A stretch of DNA of 64,000 nt. Source: Methylobacterium sp. E-005. GTDB taxonomy: Bacteria > Pseudomonadota > Alphaproteobacteria > Rhizobiales > Beijerinckiaceae. Under the pieces are notes generated by a model. That model was given only the letters and a program-made list of their open reading frames with translations. It searched no databases and was not told where the DNA came from. The translations under genes and the position numbers were made by a program. The first letter of the stretch is position 1, and every line of letters starts with the position of its first letter. Where the stretch lies: assembly GCF_022829725.1 (NCBI RefSeq), contig NZ_JAKSYG010000045.1:1-64000 (forward strand), read 5' to 3'. This document shows, one piece after another, positions 62,185-64,000 of the stretch.

Positions 62185-63752
62185 GGCTGCGTCCCCTTCA
62201 TCCGGTTCTGCTTGTACCAGGCGTGGAAGGTCTGGCGCGGGGCGTCGGGCATCTCGCGCTTCTTCCCCCAGGTATTGAGCGGGTTGTAGACCGCGAAGCG
62301 CGGCAGGACCTTCAAGGCAGAATCCGCGGCGCCGATCGCCGCCCGGTAGGCAGCCGGGCGCGACAGCACCGCGCCCGCGGCCTTCATCATGCCCTGCTTC
62401 AGCGCCGGAATCTGGTGCTCTTCGACCAGCACTTTGCGCCACGCAAAGATCTGCTCATGAATGTTGATTTTAACTGGGCAGACATTGGTGCAAGATCCGT
62501 TCATCGTCGAGGAGAACGGCAGCGTCGAGTATTTCCGCTTGTTGAAGGTCGGGTCGATGATCAGTCCGATCGGCCCGGAATAGGTCGCCCCATAGGACAG
62601 CCCACCCGAGCGCCGATAAACCGGGCAGGTGTTCATGCAGGCACCGCAACGGATACACTTCAGGGAGGTCCAGAACTCCTCCATGCCGAGACGCTCGGAG
62701 CGGCCGTTATCGACCAGGACCATGTGCATCTCGGTGCCCTTCCGGGGCGCGCGGAAATGCGAGGTGTACTGGGTGATCGGAGAGCCGAGCGCCGAGCGCG
62801 ACAGCAGCCGGATGAAGACGCCGAGATGCTCGACCTTCGGGATGATCTTCTCGATTCCGATCGAGTGGATCTGAAGCGGCGGCACGTTGCCGGAGAGGTC
62901 GGCATTGCCCTCGTTGGTGCAGGTCACGACCGAACCCGTCTCCGCGATGGCGAAGTTGCAGCCGGTCATGCCGGCATCGGCCTTGAGGATGTAGGGCCGG
63001 GTCGTCTCGCGCTGGCTCTCGGCGAGGTAATGGGCGTCGTCGTTGTCGGGGTCTGTCCCGAGCGTTTTGGCAAAAACCTCGGCCACGTCCATCCGGGTCT
63101 TGTGAACCGCCGGGGCGACCACGTGGCTCGGCTCCTCGTTGTCGAGCTGCTGGATCCGCTCGCCGAGGTCGGTCTCGATCACCTCGATACCATTGGCATC
63201 CATGTGGTGGCGGAAGCCGCACTCCTCGGTGAGCATCGACTTCGACTTCACCAGGGTCTTGGCGCCGTGGCTCTTCAGGATCTCCAGCACGATACGGTTG
63301 TGGTCCGCCCCGTCCTTCGCCCAGTGGACGTGGACGCCGTTGGCCTTCGCGGCGGCCTCGAACTGCTCGAGGTAGTGGTCCAGGTGGCTCAGCGTGTGCG
63401 TCTTGATCTGCGAGGCGAACTCGCGCAGCTCCTCCCATTCCGGGATGCCGTGCGCGGAGACGTCGCGCTTCTTGCGCAGGTCCCACAGGCGCTCGTCGTG
63501 CGCTGCCTGATGGAGCGGCGCGGCGAGGAAGCGCTCGGCGGCCTCGGCCTGGTTGATCGGCCGGTCTCCGCGGATCTTGGCGCCGCGCGGCTGGGGCTCA
63601 CGGACCTTGGGCGCGCGGATCGGCTTCGAGGCGGCCTCGGCGTGCTGGAGGCGGGCGCCGTCCTGCGAGCGCTCGCTCTCGTCGTCGCCCGCACGCACCT
63701 CCGGGTGGATGACACCCTCGCGCTCCCGGGGATTGAGATCCTCGACGCTCAT
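62181..63752 (-). CDS. lutB: Lactate utilisation Fe-S protein LutB
   Basis: 523 residues. The LUD-type domain (~75-380) has KSKSMLTEECGFRHHMDANG and GMTGCNFAIAETGSVVTCTN. Two ferredoxin-like cysteine clusters follow, SLKCIRCGACMNTCPVYRRS (~390) and MNGSCTNVCPVKINIHEQI (~440). The C-terminal helix ends in WYKQNRMKGTQP. The first ~65 residues, before the AERFLAAPLHQAAHDERLW start of the family, are an extra polar, Arg/Pro-rich segment. It overlaps lutA and lutC by 4 bases each. Confidence 0.92.
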   Translation of the reverse strand: MSVEDLNPREREGVIHPEVRAGDDESERSQDGARLQHAEAASKPIRAPKVREPQPRGAKIRGDRPINQAEAAERFLAAPLHQAAHDERLWDLRKKRDVSAHGIPEWEELREFASQIKTHTLSHLDHYLEQFEAAAKANGVHVHWAKDGADHNRIVLEILKSHGAKTLVKSKSMLTEECGFRHHMDANGIEVIETDLGERIQQLDNEEPSHVVAPAVHKTRMDVAEVFAKTLGTDPDNDDAHYLAESQRETTRPYILKADAGMTGCNFAIAETGSVVTCTNEGNADLSGNVPPLQIHSIGIEKIIPKVEHLGVFIRLLSRSALGSPITQYTSHFRAPRKGTEMHMVLVDNGRSERLGMEEFWTSLKCIRCGACMNTCPVYRRSGGLSYGATYSGPIGLIIDPTFNKRKYSTLPFSSTMNGSCTNVCPVKINIHEQIFAWRKVLVEEHQIPALKQGMMKAAGAVLSRPAAYRAAIGAADSALKVLPRFAVYNPLNTWGKKREMPDAPRQTFHAWYKQNRMKGTQP

Positions 63753-64000
63753 GCGGCGGCTCCGTTCAGCACCTGCGCGATGTGGATGTATTTCAGCGGC
63801 AGCCCCAGGCGCTCGGCGCAGCCCTTCTGGTGCATCAAGCAAGAGGAATCGGCCGAGACGACGTAGTCCGCGCCGGCACGGTTCTGATCGGCGACCTTGT
63901 CATAGCCCATCTTGGCCGACACGGCCGGCTCGAACACCGAGAAGGTGCCGCCGAAGCCGCAGCATTCGTCGGGCCGGGCAAGATCCACGAGTTCGACGCC
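63749..64000 (-). CDS. lutA: Lactate utilisation protein LutA, C-terminal part (truncated by window)
   Basis: The last ~83 residues of the CCG-domain subunit; the frame is open to the window edge. Its second CCG motif PDECCGFGGTFSVFEPAV and the following ADSSCLMHQKGCAERLGLP place the Fe-S or disulfide-type cysteines. The end IHIAQVLNGAAA overlaps lutB by 4 bases (ATGA). The first CCG motif lies outside the window. Confidence 0.9.
   Translation of the reverse strand, partial: GVELVDLARPDECCGFGGTFSVFEPAVSAKMGYDKVADQNRAGADYVVSADSSCLMHQKGCAERLGLPLKYIHIAQVLNGAAA

Overview
This is a 64 kb window of high-GC DNA (most genes look close to 70% GC by eye) from an alphaproteobacterium. The gene set fits Hyphomicrobiales and is most like Methylobacterium. 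The pointers are a ureC-E-F-G run, an ExoR-type Sel1 periplasmic protein, hom next to class II fructose bisphosphatase glpX, a fused L,D-transpeptidase precursor, and many GntR/FCD-controlled organic-acid modules. The genus is an inference. No rRNA, tRNA, CRISPR array, insertion sequence or phage gene was seen. Both ends cut a gene: ureC on the left and lutA on the right.

Layout. 0-2.5 kb: end of the urease operon (ureC', ureE, ureF, ureG). 2.5-6.5 kb: a CRP/FNR-like regulator followed by a PotGHI-type polyamine ABC transporter that lacks a binding-protein gene. 6.8-11 kb: an LpxC paralogue, an HD-GYP signalling protein and a YheS-like ABC-F ATPase. 11-13.2 kb: dialkylglycine decarboxylase with a divergent LysR regulator. 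13.2-18.4 kb: an orphan hypothetical gene, a gene-poor stretch, an MFS carrier, a WcbI-like protein and an alpha/beta hydrolase. 18.7-22.7 kb: a GlcG/HbpS-like gene plus an oligopeptide importer (binding protein and two permeases, no ATPases).

22.7-36.7 kb is a catabolic block. A complete sugar-type ABC importer is followed by a dihydroxyacetone-type kinase and a D-2-hydroxyacid dehydrogenase. Divergent to it lie a XylX-like 2-keto-3-deoxy-acid dehydratase and a GlcD-type flavoprotein. Next come a BKACE beta-keto-acid cleavage enzyme, a CRYL1-like dehydrogenase, a GntR regulator and an SDR. 36.8-44.7 kb: a large YdiJ-like FAD/Fe-S dehydrogenase, two further GntR regulators and a complete DctPQM TRAP importer. 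45-49 kb: a YbaK deacylase and an MFS, CoA-transferase, enoyl-CoA hydratase operon. 49-50.5 kb: a NarK/NasA-type nitrate transporter whose leader resembles an antitermination region.

51-64 kb is more housekeeping in character: L,D-transpeptidase, glpX, hom, a ceramidase-like membrane protein, xth, a GST, an ExoR-like Sel1 protein, ilvD, a transglutaminase-like protease, and the lactate-utilisation genes lutC, lutB and lutA'.

The common theme of 22-49 kb is uptake and oxidation of hydroxy/keto acids and sugars: three importer types, four 2-hydroxyacid or sugar-acid oxidoreductases, and three FCD-type GntR regulators within 6 kb. Several divergent promoter regions carry clean inverted repeats that look like operators. 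Nine of the ten convergent gene pairs carry a short hairpin at or between their stop codons.
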